Of a DNA stretch of 61,016 nt, positions 1 to 7,695 are shown piece after piece. How positions within the stretch are numbered: position 1 is the first letter of the stretch; every line of letters starts with the position of its first letter. The stretch comes from an uncultured Oscillospiraceae bacterium. Its GTDB lineage: Bacteria > Bacillota > Clostridia > Oscillospirales > Oscillospiraceae. Where the stretch lies: positions 1 to 61,016 of the forward strand of contig CALWXR010000007.1 in assembly GCA_944385535.1 (NCBI GenBank), read 5' to 3'. The notes below the pieces were generated by a model that saw only the letters and a list, made by a program, of their open reading frames with translations, was not told the DNA's origin and made no database searches. A program made the position numbers and the translations under genes.

Positions 1-46
1 CTCTTCTTTTCGGCTCTTTTCCCCTGCCCTCGCGGACAGCTCGCAT

Positions 47-75
47 ATATTAGCACAGCAGCCTTCCTTTGTCAA
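47..75 (-). promoter_or_regulatory. Sigma-A promoter firing out of the left edge
   Basis: On the minus strand TTGACA (70-75) is followed by a 17-base spacer and TAATAT (47-52). This is a near-consensus housekeeping promoter. It points away from hpf, so its gene or RNA lies outside the window. Confidence 0.6.
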
Positions 76-94
76 GCATTTTTTCTTCTTTTTG

Positions 95-129
95 AAAAAA
101 TTTTGAGGCCCCTTTCAGGGGCCTCAAAA
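95..129 (-). terminator. hpf terminator
   Basis: A perfect hairpin with GAGGCCCC / GGGGCCTC arms is followed on the minus strand by AAAATTTTTT. It lies just beyond the hpf stop codon and closes that single-gene unit. Confidence 0.85.
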
Positions 130-142
130 TAGGAATATTCCC

Positions 143-682
143 TTATTCAGTATCATCGATCAGGCCGTAGCCGCCATCGTTTCTGCGGTAAACCACAGCA
201 AAGCTCCCGCCGTTGTCTTCATCCCGGAAGGCAAAGAAGTTATGGTTCAGCAGATTCATCTGCATCACCGCTTCTTCTCTGGTCATGGGCTTAAAGTAGA
301 ACTTCTTCATTCTGGCAATGCTCAGATCATCTTCATCCAGCTCCGGCACAAAGCTGGTTTCTTCCTGCACGGTGCGGGAGAACGCATCCTGCTTTAAACG
401 GCGAGCCAGCCGTGTCTTATTCTTCCGGATCTGTCCCTCAATTGTAGTAACCGCGGCGTCGATGGACGCAAACATATCAGAGGTGCTTTCGCTGGCCCGG
501 AACCAGGTCCCCGCCCCATGGACGGTGAGCTCTGCTTTGTTCCGGTTTTTCTCTACAGAAAAAACAATTAAGGCCTCCGCATCCTCCTCAAAATACCGGG
601 CCAGCTTCATTACCTTTTTTTCGGCGTAAGCATGGACATTGCCCGGGAGTCTTACTTTCTTTTCGCTGAACTGAAATTTCAT
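143..682 (-). CDS. hpf: Ribosome hibernation promoting factor, long form
   Basis: The 179-residue protein is a long-form HPF (YvyD/HPF-long family). Proteins of this family bind the 30S decoding region and pair 70S ribosomes into inactive 100S dimers under stress. The S30AE domain covers about residues 1-100 and carries the basic helix with IRKNKTRLARRLK. An acidic linker follows, then the C-terminal dimerisation domain (about 125-175, FYFKPMTREEAVMQMNLL). The start is fixed by AAAGGAG nine bases upstream. The gene has its own promoter and terminator. In many Firmicutes it sits beside secA, which is not seen here but could lie past the left edge. Confidence 0.95.
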   Translation of the reverse strand: MKFQFSEKKVRLPGNVHAYAEKKVMKLARYFEEDAEALIVFSVEKNRNKAELTVHGAGTWFRASESTSDMFASIDAAVTTIEGQIRKNKTRLARRLKQDAFSRTVQEETSFVPELDEDDLSIARMKKFYFKPMTREEAVMQMNLLNHNFFAFRDEDNGGSFAVVYRRNDGGYGLIDDTE

Positions 683-726
683 ATGCGGCAGCTCCTTTCA
701 TGTCACCGGTATTCCGGTGTATTTAC

Positions 727-755
727 ATTATACCACAACTTCCAAAAAACGGCAA
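727..755 (-). promoter_or_regulatory. hpf promoter
   Basis: Minus-strand TTGCCG (750-755), a 17-base spacer and a perfect TATAAT (727-732) lie about 45 bases upstream of the hpf start. Confidence 0.7.
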
Positions 756-788
756 GACCGGCCACAGGAAGAGAGGACAATATATCTT

Positions 789-1331
789 CTATTCCTCCAG
801 TTCATCCTCGTCGTCCAAAAGTTCTGCCATGGTCAGGTTGTACACCGCCTCCGCTTTCTTTTCAAAAAGCTTTCCCAGGCGGATCGCCTGGCGCTGATTG
901 GGCGCCACCAATTCCAACGTCATCAAATTGCCCATCTCATCGTCCAGCGCCATGATGACCGAAAAATCACCGCTTTCTCTGGGAAGGATCTGGGTTTTCA
1001 CAAAGCTGCTGCGGCGGATCTGGCGGTTGAATCTGGAAACAGCGTTTTCCGCCCGATGCTTCACCGTGAAGGCAATGGAGTCCTCTGTCAGAGAACCATC
1101 CGCCCTGCCCTTATCGGTAATCTCATAGCACTCCTGTTCCGCTTCCTTCAAATGGCCGGACTTGACCATTTCCGGAACAGCGGTACATACATCAAAATAA
1201 CTCAGGCAGTCATCCTGATAGCACAGTTCATAAATCTGCTGGATATTTACCGGATAATTCACCCGGGCCATCACAAACAAGATCAGCACCTTCACATCCA
1301 TCATATCGTGGATAAAACCTAGTCGCTGCAT
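789..1331 (-). CDS. DUF4364 family protein
   Basis: A protein of about 180 residues matching the DUF4364 pattern seen across Clostridia. The N-terminal half (MQRLGFIHDMMDVKVLILFVM, then QIYELCYQDDCLSYFDV) looks like a winged-helix fold. The C-terminal half is a mixed alpha/beta domain ending in an acidic tail (LLDDEDELEE). No function is established for the family; a DNA-binding role is only inference from the helix-turn-helix look. The ATG at 1331 is preferred over a GTG nine bases upstream because AGAGGTG sits six bases before it. The gene is monocistronic and has its own promoter. Confidence 0.75.
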   Translation of the reverse strand: MQRLGFIHDMMDVKVLILFVMARVNYPVNIQQIYELCYQDDCLSYFDVCTAVPEMVKSGHLKEAEQECYEITDKGRADGSLTEDSIAFTVKHRAENAVSRFNRQIRRSSFVKTQILPRESGDFSVIMALDDEMGNLMTLELVAPNQRQAIRLGKLFEKKAEAVYNLTMAELLDDEDELEE

Positions 1332-1351
1332 ACACTTCACCTCTTACCCCC

Positions 1352-1380
1352 ATTATATGAAAGAAACCTATAAAAATCAA
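1352..1380 (-). promoter_or_regulatory. Promoter of the DUF4364 gene
   Basis: Minus-strand TTGATT (1375-1380), a 17-base spacer and TATAAT (1352-1357) precede the gene by about 20 bases. Confidence 0.65.
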
Positions 1381-1382
1381 GC

Positions 1383-1410
1383 ACAACCGTGGTTGGGAAC
1401 GCATATTCTG
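1383..1410 (+). promoter_or_regulatory. Candidate sigma-K promoter for dpaAB
   Basis: AC (1383-1384), 17 bases, then CATATTCTG (1402-1410) resembles the sigma-K pattern AC-N16/17-CATAnnnTA with one mismatch at the last base. dpaAB is a mother-cell, sigma-K gene pair in Bacillus subtilis, so the match is plausible. The very short leader (about 13-20 bases to the start) is a weak point. Confidence 0.35.
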
Positions 1411-1429
1411 GCCCGAAGGAGTGATGCAT

Positions 1430-2188
1430 ATGAATAACGGCAAGCTGTACTGCGCCGGGGGCACCCCGGCTGTCCGGTACGCATTGGAATATCTGCGAAG
1501 GCATGATTTCCCCATTTCAGACCGTCCCGGGGCGGATACGAGCGCGCTGCTGCTGGATGTCCCCAGCTTTTGCCCTGACGGCGCCCTTCGCAGCGGCGGC
1601 TGCATCCAGGGGATACTGGATCAGCTTCCCGGTCAGATCATCGTTTTCGGCGGAAATCTGAACCATCCCGTTTTGGAAGGATACCGAACGGCGGATCTTC
1701 TGAAGGATCCCCAATATCTGGCAGAAAACGCATACATTACCGCAGAAGCCGCCATAGAGATCGCCCTGTCCTGCCTTTCCATAACTTTGCGCCGCTGTCC
1801 CACTTTGGTCATGGGCTGGGGCAGGATCGGAAAGTGCCTTGCCCGGCTTCTTCATGCCATAGGCGCGGATGTGACCGTAACCGCCAGAAAAGCATCTGAC
1901 CGAGCCATTTGTCAGGCACTTGGCTATAAAGCCGTCGATACCCCCGGCCCGGAGACGGATCTGTTACCATACCGGCTGATTTTCAATACCATACCGGAAA
2001 AGATACTGAGCAGTCAGCAGACAGAACGCTGCCATCCCGACTGCGTGAAAATTGATTTGGCATCCAAAAACGGCATAGAAGGCCCCGGCGTTATCTATGC
2101 CCGGGGCCTTCCGGGGATCCATATGCCGGAAAGCTCCGGCAAACTCATTGGGCAGACCCTAATTCGATTGTATCAGGAGGAATCATAA
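1430..2188 (+). CDS. dpaA: Dipicolinate synthase subunit A
   Basis: The A subunit (SpoVFA) of dipicolinate synthase, about 252 residues. With subunit B it turns dihydroxy-tetrahydrodipicolinate from the lysine pathway into dipicolinic acid in the mother cell; the acid is loaded into the spore core. The N-terminal domain is followed by a Rossmann-like nucleotide site (VMGWGRIGKCLARLLHAIGA, about residues 126-145) and a conserved C-terminal region (ARGLPGIHMPESSGKLI). The ATG at 1430 is chosen because AAGGAG lies eight bases upstream; GTG 1421 and ATG 1424 are too close to it. The stop overlaps the dpaB start by one base (TAATG). Confidence 0.93.
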   Translation: MNNGKLYCAGGTPAVRYALEYLRRHDFPISDRPGADTSALLLDVPSFCPDGALRSGGCIQGILDQLPGQIIVFGGNLNHPVLEGYRTADLLKDPQYLAENAYITAEAAIEIALSCLSITLRRCPTLVMGWGRIGKCLARLLHAIGADVTVTARKASDRAICQALGYKAVDTPGPETDLLPYRLIFNTIPEKILSSQQTERCHPDCVKIDLASKNGIEGPGVIYARGLPGIHMPESSGKLIGQTLIRLYQEES

Positions 2189-2748
2189 TGGAGATCGGAT
2201 TCGCCATGTGCGGCTCATTCTGTACATACGCAAAGGTACTTCCCGTTCTGGAGCAGCTGTGCCAGTATGGCAGGGTGACTCCCATTTTCTCAGAAGCCGC
2301 CAGCCATGTGAACAGCCGATTCGGCGACGCCGAAGCCCATTTGGAAACTGCCCGGCGCCTTAGCGGCCAGGAGCCTCTTCTCACCATTTCCCAGGTGGAG
2401 CCCATCGGCCCGAAAAAGCTGTTTGACATTCTGATTATTGCCCCCTGCACCGGAAACACCCTGGCAAAGCTGGCATGCAGCATTGCCGACGGCCCGGTGA
2501 CCATGGCCGCCAAAAGCCATCTGCGGAACGGTAGACCCATTTTGGTAGCCGTATCCACCAACGACGGCTTGGCAGGCGCGGCGGAGAATATTGGAAAGCT
2601 GCTGGCAAAAAAGCACTACTATTTTATACCCTTTGGCCAGGACGATCCGAAGGAGAAACCCACCAGCCTGGTAGCGGATTTTTCTCAAATTCCCCAGGCC
2701 ATGGAGGCCGCCCTTCAAGGTAAGCAGCTTCAGCCCATCCTCCTTTAG
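2188..2748 (+). CDS. dpaB: Dipicolinate synthase subunit B
   Basis: The 186-residue flavoprotein subunit (SpoVFB) of dipicolinate synthase. It has the phosphopantothenoylcysteine-decarboxylase-like flavoprotein fold: GFAMCGSFCTYAKV at the N-terminus, IIAPCTGNTLAKLA near the middle, and PILVAVSTNDGL for the flavin site. It overlaps dpaA by one base and has AGGAGG seven bases upstream, so the two are translationally coupled. Its presence marks a true endospore former. Clostridia that lack dpaAB use EtfA for the same step. Confidence 0.94.
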   Translation: MEIGFAMCGSFCTYAKVLPVLEQLCQYGRVTPIFSEAASHVNSRFGDAEAHLETARRLSGQEPLLTISQVEPIGPKKLFDILIIAPCTGNTLAKLACSIADGPVTMAAKSHLRNGRPILVAVSTNDGLAGAAENIGKLLAKKHYYFIPFGQDDPKEKPTSLVADFSQIPQAMEAALQGKQLQPILL

Positions 2749-2771
2749 CCCGCAGCGGTTTCAGTAACACA

Positions 2772-2823
2772 TAAAAAAGACAGGCGCAAGGAATCCTCGC
2801 CGAATACGAACATTCCTTGCGCC
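2772..2823 (-). terminator. nadE terminator
   Basis: The arms GGCGCAAGGAAT (2783-2794) and ATTCCTTGCGCC (2812-2823) form a 12-bp stem. On the minus strand it is followed by TGTCTTTTTT. The plus strand has no T-run, so it serves nadE rather than dpaAB. Confidence 0.8.
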
Positions 2824-2866
2824 GGAGGAAAACACCGAAAAGACGGGCTTTCCATCCAGTATCCAG

Positions 2867-4810
2867 TTACAGCTTCTCCAGCTCTTCCAGCCAGAGCCGA
2901 ACGCTGGCGTCGCTGGGCATCCGCCAATCCCCCCGAGGACTGAGGCTGACCGAGCCCACCTTCACCCCGTCAGGCATGCAGCTGCGCTTAAACTGCTGGG
3001 TAAAGAATCGGCGGTAGAAGGTATTTAGCCATTTCAGGATGGTGCCCGCGTCAAAGTCATTTTGAAACGCCCGGCAAGCCAAGGGGTAGATCTTGGAAGG
3101 AGCAAAACCGAAGCGGAGCATATAGTACAGGAAGAAGTCGTGGAGGGCATAAGGGCCGACCAGATCCTCCGTATGCTGGGCGATTTTACCCTCCGCGTCC
3201 GGGGGCAGCAGTTCCGGACTGATGGGCGTATCCAGAATATCCTGAAGCACTGCCCTGGCCGCTCCAAAGGCTTCACTTTCGGATATGGCGTCGATCATCC
3301 AGCGGATCAGGGTCTTGGGAATGGATGCGTTGACACCGTACATGCTCATGTGGTCGCCGTTATAGGTACACCAGCCCAGGGCCAGTTCGCTCAGATCCCC
3401 GGTTCCCACCACGATCCCCCCCACCACGCTGGCATAGTCCATGAGAATCTGGGTGCGCTCCCGGGCCTGGGAGTTTTCGTAGGTACCGTTGTGCACCTGC
3501 GGGTCGTGGCCGATATCGGAAAAATGCAAATTGACCGCTTCCCGGATGGGTATTTCTTTGCAGGAGATCCCCAGCGCGCGCATCAGATCCCAGGAATTGC
3601 GGTAGGTTCGCTCCGAAGTGCCAAAGCAAGGCATGGTGACCCCATACACATGGGACGCCGGCCGCCCCAGCTGGCGCATGGCTTCCACCGCCACCAGCAA
3701 TGCCAGGGTAGAATCCAATCCGCCGGAAATGCCGATGACCGCCTTGGCGTCTCCCAGAACCGACAATCTCTGCTTCAGTCCCGCCACCTGCATATGGAAG
3801 ATCTCCATACACCGCCCAATCCGGTTCTGCCGCCCGGAAGGAACGAAGGGCAGCTTCTCCACGGGATAAAGCCCGCCGTCCGAACGCAGTCCGGCGCTGA
3901 AGGTTTCAATCACGGCAGCGGATCCGGCGATCCCCCGGGCCGCGTCCTGAAAGCTCTTGTTCTTCCGCCGGTCAGAGCGGATCCGGCCCAGATCGCAGTC
4001 CTGGATCAGCAGATAGTCCGTGGCAATGGGTTTGTCCGTCTGGGCAAGCACTTTGCCATTTTCCGCAAGAATACTCTGACCGGAGAAGATCAGATCCTGG
4101 GTGGACTCCGTAGAACCGGCGGAGCAATAAGCATACACACAGTTCAGCGCCGCGGACTGATGCTTCACCAGTTCCCGGCGGTAGGCGGCTTTGCCAATGG
4201 TTTCGTTGGAGGCAGACAGATTGACGATCACTTCCGCCCCGTTCAGAGCCAGTTCGGTGGAAGGCGGCAGAGGCGACCAAAGATCTTCGCAGATCTCAAT
4301 GCCCATCAGCGTCCCGTCTCCCAGGCGGAACAGGGACTTAGAAAGCAGGGGCGCCCGCATTCGCCTTTCCCCGATCCTGAAGAAAACCTCCGCCCCCTCC
4401 GGCACCTGGGAAGCGGAGGAAAACCACCGCTTTTCGTAAAACTCATTATAATTGGGAATATAGGTTTTGGGGGTCAAGCCACGGATCACCCCGCCGGAGA
4501 TCACCGCCGCGCAATTGAACATCTGCATCCCCAGCCGAACCGGCAGCCCTACCGCCACCGTCAGCGCCCCATGTTCGGCAGAGCACTTCACAATCTCCTC
4601 CAGTCCCTCCAGGACGCCTTGATACAGCGCGTCCTGAAAGAACAAGTCCTGACAGGTGTAGCCGGTCAGGGCCATTTCCGGAAACACAAGCAGATCCGCC
4701 CCCTTTTGATCCGCCTGTTCCATATAACGGCAGATATCCCGGGCATTTTTCTTTACATCTCCCACCCGAACGGATGGAACAGCGCAGGCAATTCGGATAA
4801 AGTCCAGCAT
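2867..4810 (-). CDS. nadE: NAD+ synthase, glutamine-hydrolysing
   Basis: A 647-residue two-domain NAD+ synthase that makes NAD+ from nicotinate adenine dinucleotide, ATP and glutamine. The N-terminal nitrilase-fold amidotransferase carries the Glu-Lys-Cys triad (E45 in FPEMA, K115 in TPKTY, C174 in IEICEDLW). The C-terminal ligase domain has the ATP loop SGGLDS (362-367) and the GTGDLSELALGWCTYNGDHM block. The ATG at 4810 has GGAGGTC six bases upstream. An upstream in-frame extension of 37 codons lacks homology and holds the promoter. The gene completes the Preiss-Handler route with pncB elsewhere in the window. Confidence 0.96.
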   Translation of the reverse strand: MLDFIRIACAVPSVRVGDVKKNARDICRYMEQADQKGADLLVFPEMALTGYTCQDLFFQDALYQGVLEGLEEIVKCSAEHGALTVAVGLPVRLGMQMFNCAAVISGGVIRGLTPKTYIPNYNEFYEKRWFSSASQVPEGAEVFFRIGERRMRAPLLSKSLFRLGDGTLMGIEICEDLWSPLPPSTELALNGAEVIVNLSASNETIGKAAYRRELVKHQSAALNCVYAYCSAGSTESTQDLIFSGQSILAENGKVLAQTDKPIATDYLLIQDCDLGRIRSDRRKNKSFQDAARGIAGSAAVIETFSAGLRSDGGLYPVEKLPFVPSGRQNRIGRCMEIFHMQVAGLKQRLSVLGDAKAVIGISGGLDSTLALLVAVEAMRQLGRPASHVYGVTMPCFGTSERTYRNSWDLMRALGISCKEIPIREAVNLHFSDIGHDPQVHNGTYENSQARERTQILMDYASVVGGIVVGTGDLSELALGWCTYNGDHMSMYGVNASIPKTLIRWMIDAISESEAFGAARAVLQDILDTPISPELLPPDAEGKIAQHTEDLVGPYALHDFFLYYMLRFGFAPSKIYPLACRAFQNDFDAGTILKWLNTFYRRFFTQQFKRSCMPDGVKVGSVSLSPRGDWRMPSDASVRLWLEELEKL

Positions 4811-4847
4811 GGAATTGACCTCCATTGTCTTTTTTCGTGATACCATC

Positions 4848-4875
4848 ATAATAGCATATTCTTCCCGATTTGCAA
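4848..4875 (-). promoter_or_regulatory. nadE promoter
   Basis: Minus-strand TTGCAA (4870-4875), a 16-base spacer and TATTAT (4848-4853) lie about 35 bases upstream of the chosen start. This supports rejecting the longer reading frame. Confidence 0.5.
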
Positions 4876-4901
4876 AGGGAATATCAACAGCACCCGGTAA
4901 A

Positions 4902-4942
4902 CAAACCGCCCTCTTTCCCAAAATCCCAGAAAAGAGGGCGGT
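4902..4942 (-). terminator. Terminator of the YtvI-like gene
   Basis: Arms CCGCCCTCTTT and AAAGAGGGCGG flank a 14-base loop just past the stop at 4950. The T-rich tail on the minus strand (TTTGTTT) is short. Confidence 0.6.
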
Positions 4943-4949
4943 CTGGCCG

Positions 4950-6023
4950 CTATTTAAACACCTTCACAATCCCCGTATCATTCAGATGCCGCAGCAGGGA
5001 CAAACCGATGGGAAACCCAAACAGACCCCAGACGCCCATAAGCTGTACGCCTACAAACATGCTGGCCAGGGTGAGCACCGGATGCAGACCGATCTGCTTC
5101 CCCACGATTTTGGGCTCAATGATATTGCGGATCACGGTAATGATCAGATACAGCACCAGCAGTCCCAGCGCCAGGGCGTAATTCCCTAAAATAACGTTGA
5201 TGACCACCCAGGGGATCATGACGCCCCCTGTGCCCAGCACCGGAAGCACGTCGAACACAGAGATTGCCAAGGCAATGAGAACGGAATAGGGGATGCCCAA
5301 AATGGTAAGCCCCACCGCCAGCTCCGCGAAAGTAATGGTCATAATCAGCAAATAGGAACGCAGACACACCAGAAGGGTTCCGACCACATAAGTGTTGATC
5401 TGCCGGATCAGGTCCTTGGATCTTTCAGAAAGCTGCCGGGCAGCAAACCCCATGAGCCGGTCATAGTCCCCGGCAATAAAGAATGTGGAAATAATCATCA
5501 GCACGATCCGAATAAACTGGGAGGGCAAGGAGGAAGCCAGACCGGACAGCGCACTGAATACCTTCATGGACAAGCTGGATATCATCTGTCCCAGCGACTC
5601 TACATACTGTCTGCCTACGCCGTCCAGCCCATCCAAAATAACAGGATCCAGCCCGGACAGCGCCATTTCGATCCGGTTGAACAAGGAACTGAGGGTAGGC
5701 GCCATCCGAGAGGTATAAAAATCCGGCAGGGCGGACACCAGCTTTACCGTATTGCTTACCAGATTGACCCCAAGCAGCGCGGCCAGCAGGCCGATGACGC
5801 AGTAAAAGAGCAGCACCATCAGCAGCGCCATGGGTTTATAGCCCAATCCGGTCTTATTCCCAGCCCAAACCGCCGGCCGGTGGAGCCCGTAAGCAAAGAG
5901 GAACGCCAGCAAAAATGGCGACACCATTCCAAATAAGTACTTCACCGCCAAATAGACCGCCAGGATAATCAACCCGCCAAAGGCCACATTGACCAGACTT
6001 CGCTTTCTCTTTTCGTAATCCAT
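4950..6023 (-). CDS. AI-2E family / YtvI-like membrane permease
   Basis: A polytopic membrane protein of 357 residues in the AI-2E transporter superfamily. The sequence most resembles the sporulation integral membrane protein YtvI. An N-terminal hairpin (LIILAVYLAVKYLFGMV, FLLAFLFAYGL) is followed by a soluble helical region (about 95-165) and a C-terminal membrane block with SVFDVLPVLGTGGVMIPWV, a family hallmark, and RHLNDTG at the end. The transported substrate is unknown for YtvI-type members. The ATG at 6023 has GGGGAG seven bases upstream; an earlier ATG at 6047 has no site. It has its own promoter and terminator. Confidence 0.8.
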   Translation of the reverse strand: MDYEKRKRSLVNVAFGGLIILAVYLAVKYLFGMVSPFLLAFLFAYGLHRPAVWAGNKTGLGYKPMALLMVLLFYCVIGLLAALLGVNLVSNTVKLVSALPDFYTSRMAPTLSSLFNRIEMALSGLDPVILDGLDGVGRQYVESLGQMISSLSMKVFSALSGLASSLPSQFIRIVLMIISTFFIAGDYDRLMGFAARQLSERSKDLIRQINTYVVGTLLVCLRSYLLIMTITFAELAVGLTILGIPYSVLIALAISVFDVLPVLGTGGVMIPWVVINVILGNYALALGLLVLYLIITVIRNIIEPKIVGKQIGLHPVLTLASMFVGVQLMGVWGLFGFPIGLSLLRHLNDTGIVKVFK

Positions 6024-6079
6024 AACTTTTCTCCCCGACCTTTCCATTTCATATCAGCGGAATTCAAACGGTTTTTTAT

Positions 6080-6108
6080 ATTGTACTTCAGACTAAGAAA
6101 AAGCGCAA
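6080..6108 (-). promoter_or_regulatory. Promoter of the YtvI-like gene
   Basis: Minus-strand TTGCGC (6103-6108), a 17-base spacer and TACAAT (6080-6085) lie about 55 bases upstream of the start. Confidence 0.5.
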
Positions 6109-6135
6109 GTCATTCGAAGAGAAAACAGGCAATTT

Positions 6136-6172
6136 TAATCCCCATGGGAAAGCGGCTTTCCCATGGGGATTT
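6136..6172 (-). terminator. Hairpin downstream of metK
   Basis: A perfect 15-bp stem (arms ATCCCCATGGGAAAG and CTTTCCCATGGGGAT) lies 16 bases past the metK stop. It lacks a clear T-run, so it may end transcription weakly or protect the 3' end. Confidence 0.55.
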
Positions 6173-6187
6173 CGTTGAGACGCGATA

Positions 6188-7333
6188 TCAGATTCCTGCC
6201 AGGGTTTTCAGGGTTTCCGCCAGGTCGGTCTGCTCCCAGGGCTGATCCGCCACGCCGAAGTGGCCCAAGGCGGCAGTGGGAGAATAGATGGGCCGGCGCA
6301 GATCCAGCTTGCGGATGATGCCGCCGGGCGTCAGATCCACACACTGACGAAGCAGCCGGGTCATCTCCTGGTCGGCGATCTTGCCGGTGCCGTAGCTGTC
6401 CACCCGCAGGGATACAGGCTCCGCCACGCCGATGGCATAGGCCAGCTGCACCTGCACCTGCTCGGCAAGGCCCGCCGCCACCAGATTTTTCGCCATGTAG
6501 CGGGCCATATAGGCGGCGCTCCGATCCACCTTGGTGGGATCCTTGCCGGAGAAAGCGCCGCCGCCATGGGAGAAGTAGCCGCCGTAGGTATCCACGATGA
6601 TCTTTCGCCCGGTCAAGCCGGTATCGCCGTTGGGTCCGCCGATGACGAACTTGCCGGTGGGGTTAATGTGAATGTGGGCCACCTGAGAAATATCGAAGCC
6701 GTACCGCTTCAGCACCGGGGCAATCACATTCTCCCGGACATAGGTCCGGAGATCCTCCATGGCAAACGCCTCGCTGTGCATAATGGAGACCACCACCGTA
6801 TCCACACCCAGCACCTTGCCGTTTTCATCGAATTCCACGGTGACCTGGGTCTTGCCGTCCGGCCGCAGCAAGCTGTTTTCGTGTACGCACTGGGTCAGGC
6901 GGTTGCTCAGGGCCCGGCTCAGCGCCACAGGCAGAGGCATCAGCTCCGGGGTCTGGGTACAGGCGCCGCCGAACATCATACCCTGGTCTCCCGCGCCGCC
7001 CACTTCATCATTGGTGCCCAGGGCGATGTCCGCGGATTGGGTGTGGATCCGGCACTGGATCTCCACGGTGTCGGCGTCAAAGCCGTCGCCGGGGTAAACA
7101 TAGCCGATCTTCCGAATGGCCTCCCGGGCTACGGCGGGGTAATCCACCACCGCTTTGGTGGTGATCTCGCCGCAGATCAGGCAGAAGTTGGTGGTGACCA
7201 TGGTTTCACAGGCCACGCGGGAGCCGGGGTCCTGGGCCAGACAGGCATCCAGAATGGCGTCAGAGATGGAGTCGGCAACCTTGTCCGGGTGGCCGTTGGT
7301 AACACATTCCGAGGTAAAGAGTCTTTTTTCCAT
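6188..7333 (-). CDS. metK: S-adenosylmethionine synthase
   Basis: A 381-residue methionine adenosyltransferase that makes SAM from methionine and ATP in the cytoplasm. All family signatures are present: GHPDKVADSISDAILDA at the N-terminus (ATP/metal), GAGDQGMMFG, and the P-loop-like GGGAFSGKDPTKVDRS. The start has AAGGAATT just upstream. Transcription starts far upstream and passes through a SAM-I riboswitch, so the product represses its own gene. It is monocistronic. Confidence 0.97.
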   Translation of the reverse strand: MEKRLFTSECVTNGHPDKVADSISDAILDACLAQDPGSRVACETMVTTNFCLICGEITTKAVVDYPAVAREAIRKIGYVYPGDGFDADTVEIQCRIHTQSADIALGTNDEVGGAGDQGMMFGGACTQTPELMPLPVALSRALSNRLTQCVHENSLLRPDGKTQVTVEFDENGKVLGVDTVVVSIMHSEAFAMEDLRTYVRENVIAPVLKRYGFDISQVAHIHINPTGKFVIGGPNGDTGLTGRKIIVDTYGGYFSHGGGAFSGKDPTKVDRSAAYMARYMAKNLVAAGLAEQVQVQLAYAIGVAEPVSLRVDSYGTGKIADQEMTRLLRQCVDLTPGGIIRKLDLRRPIYSPTAALGHFGVADQPWEQTDLAETLKTLAGI

Positions 7334-7381
7334 TGTAATTCCTTTCTATCTATACGATCCGCCGCGCCCATAGGCGCATTC

Positions 7382-7523
7382 AAAAACAAAAAAACCGCAC
7401 ACCGAAGATCCGATGTGCGTAAATGATCGAATCCTCATCTTTCGTATTGCCGCCGGATTTGGCACCTTGCTAACGCAGGTTGCCGGGTTTCATCGGGCCG
7501 TTCCCTCCACCGCTCTTGATAAG
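7382..7523 (-). ncRNA. SAM-I (S-box) riboswitch controlling metK
   Basis: The minus strand reads CTTATCAAGAGCGGTGGAGG (7504-7523), then GATGAAACCCGGCAACC, then AAGGTGCCAAATCC, then CGAAAGATGAGG near 7433-7444. These are the ordered, diagnostic S-box core blocks: the P1/P2 start, the kink-turn, the GAAACCCGGCAACC junction and AGATGAG. An intrinsic terminator follows at 7382-7420 (GCACA/TGTGC stem and a run of seven T). SAM binding should therefore stop transcription before metK. Confidence 0.95.
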
Positions 7524-7546
7524 GCTTGTATGCAGTTCGGTAATAT

Positions 7547-7574
7547 ATTGTACAGATTATTTTGAAAAAGTCAA
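7547..7574 (-). promoter_or_regulatory. metK promoter
   Basis: Minus-strand TTGACT (7569-7574), a 16-base spacer and TACAAT (7547-7552) lie about 25 bases before the first base of the SAM-I aptamer. Confidence 0.65.
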
Positions 7575-7636
7575 GTAGGCAGCCAAAATTTTTTAAAAAA
7601 ATAACCATTCTCCCTGAGGAATTTACAATTCTGTTA

Positions 7637-7665
7637 TAGACTTTTGCATGGGATGCTGATAAAAT
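7637..7665 (+). promoter_or_regulatory. Promoter of the rhomboid-like gene
   Basis: TAGACT (7637-7642), a 17-base spacer and TAAAAT (7660-7665) lie about 30 bases before the TTG start. Confidence 0.45.
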
Positions 7666-7695
7666 GGGGATACCTTTCTTTGGGAGTTGAGACAC

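Noticed and set aside
3062-4840. A 592-codon open frame antisense to nadE
   Set aside because: nadE on the other strand has its full catalytic residues; the antisense frame has no start signal.
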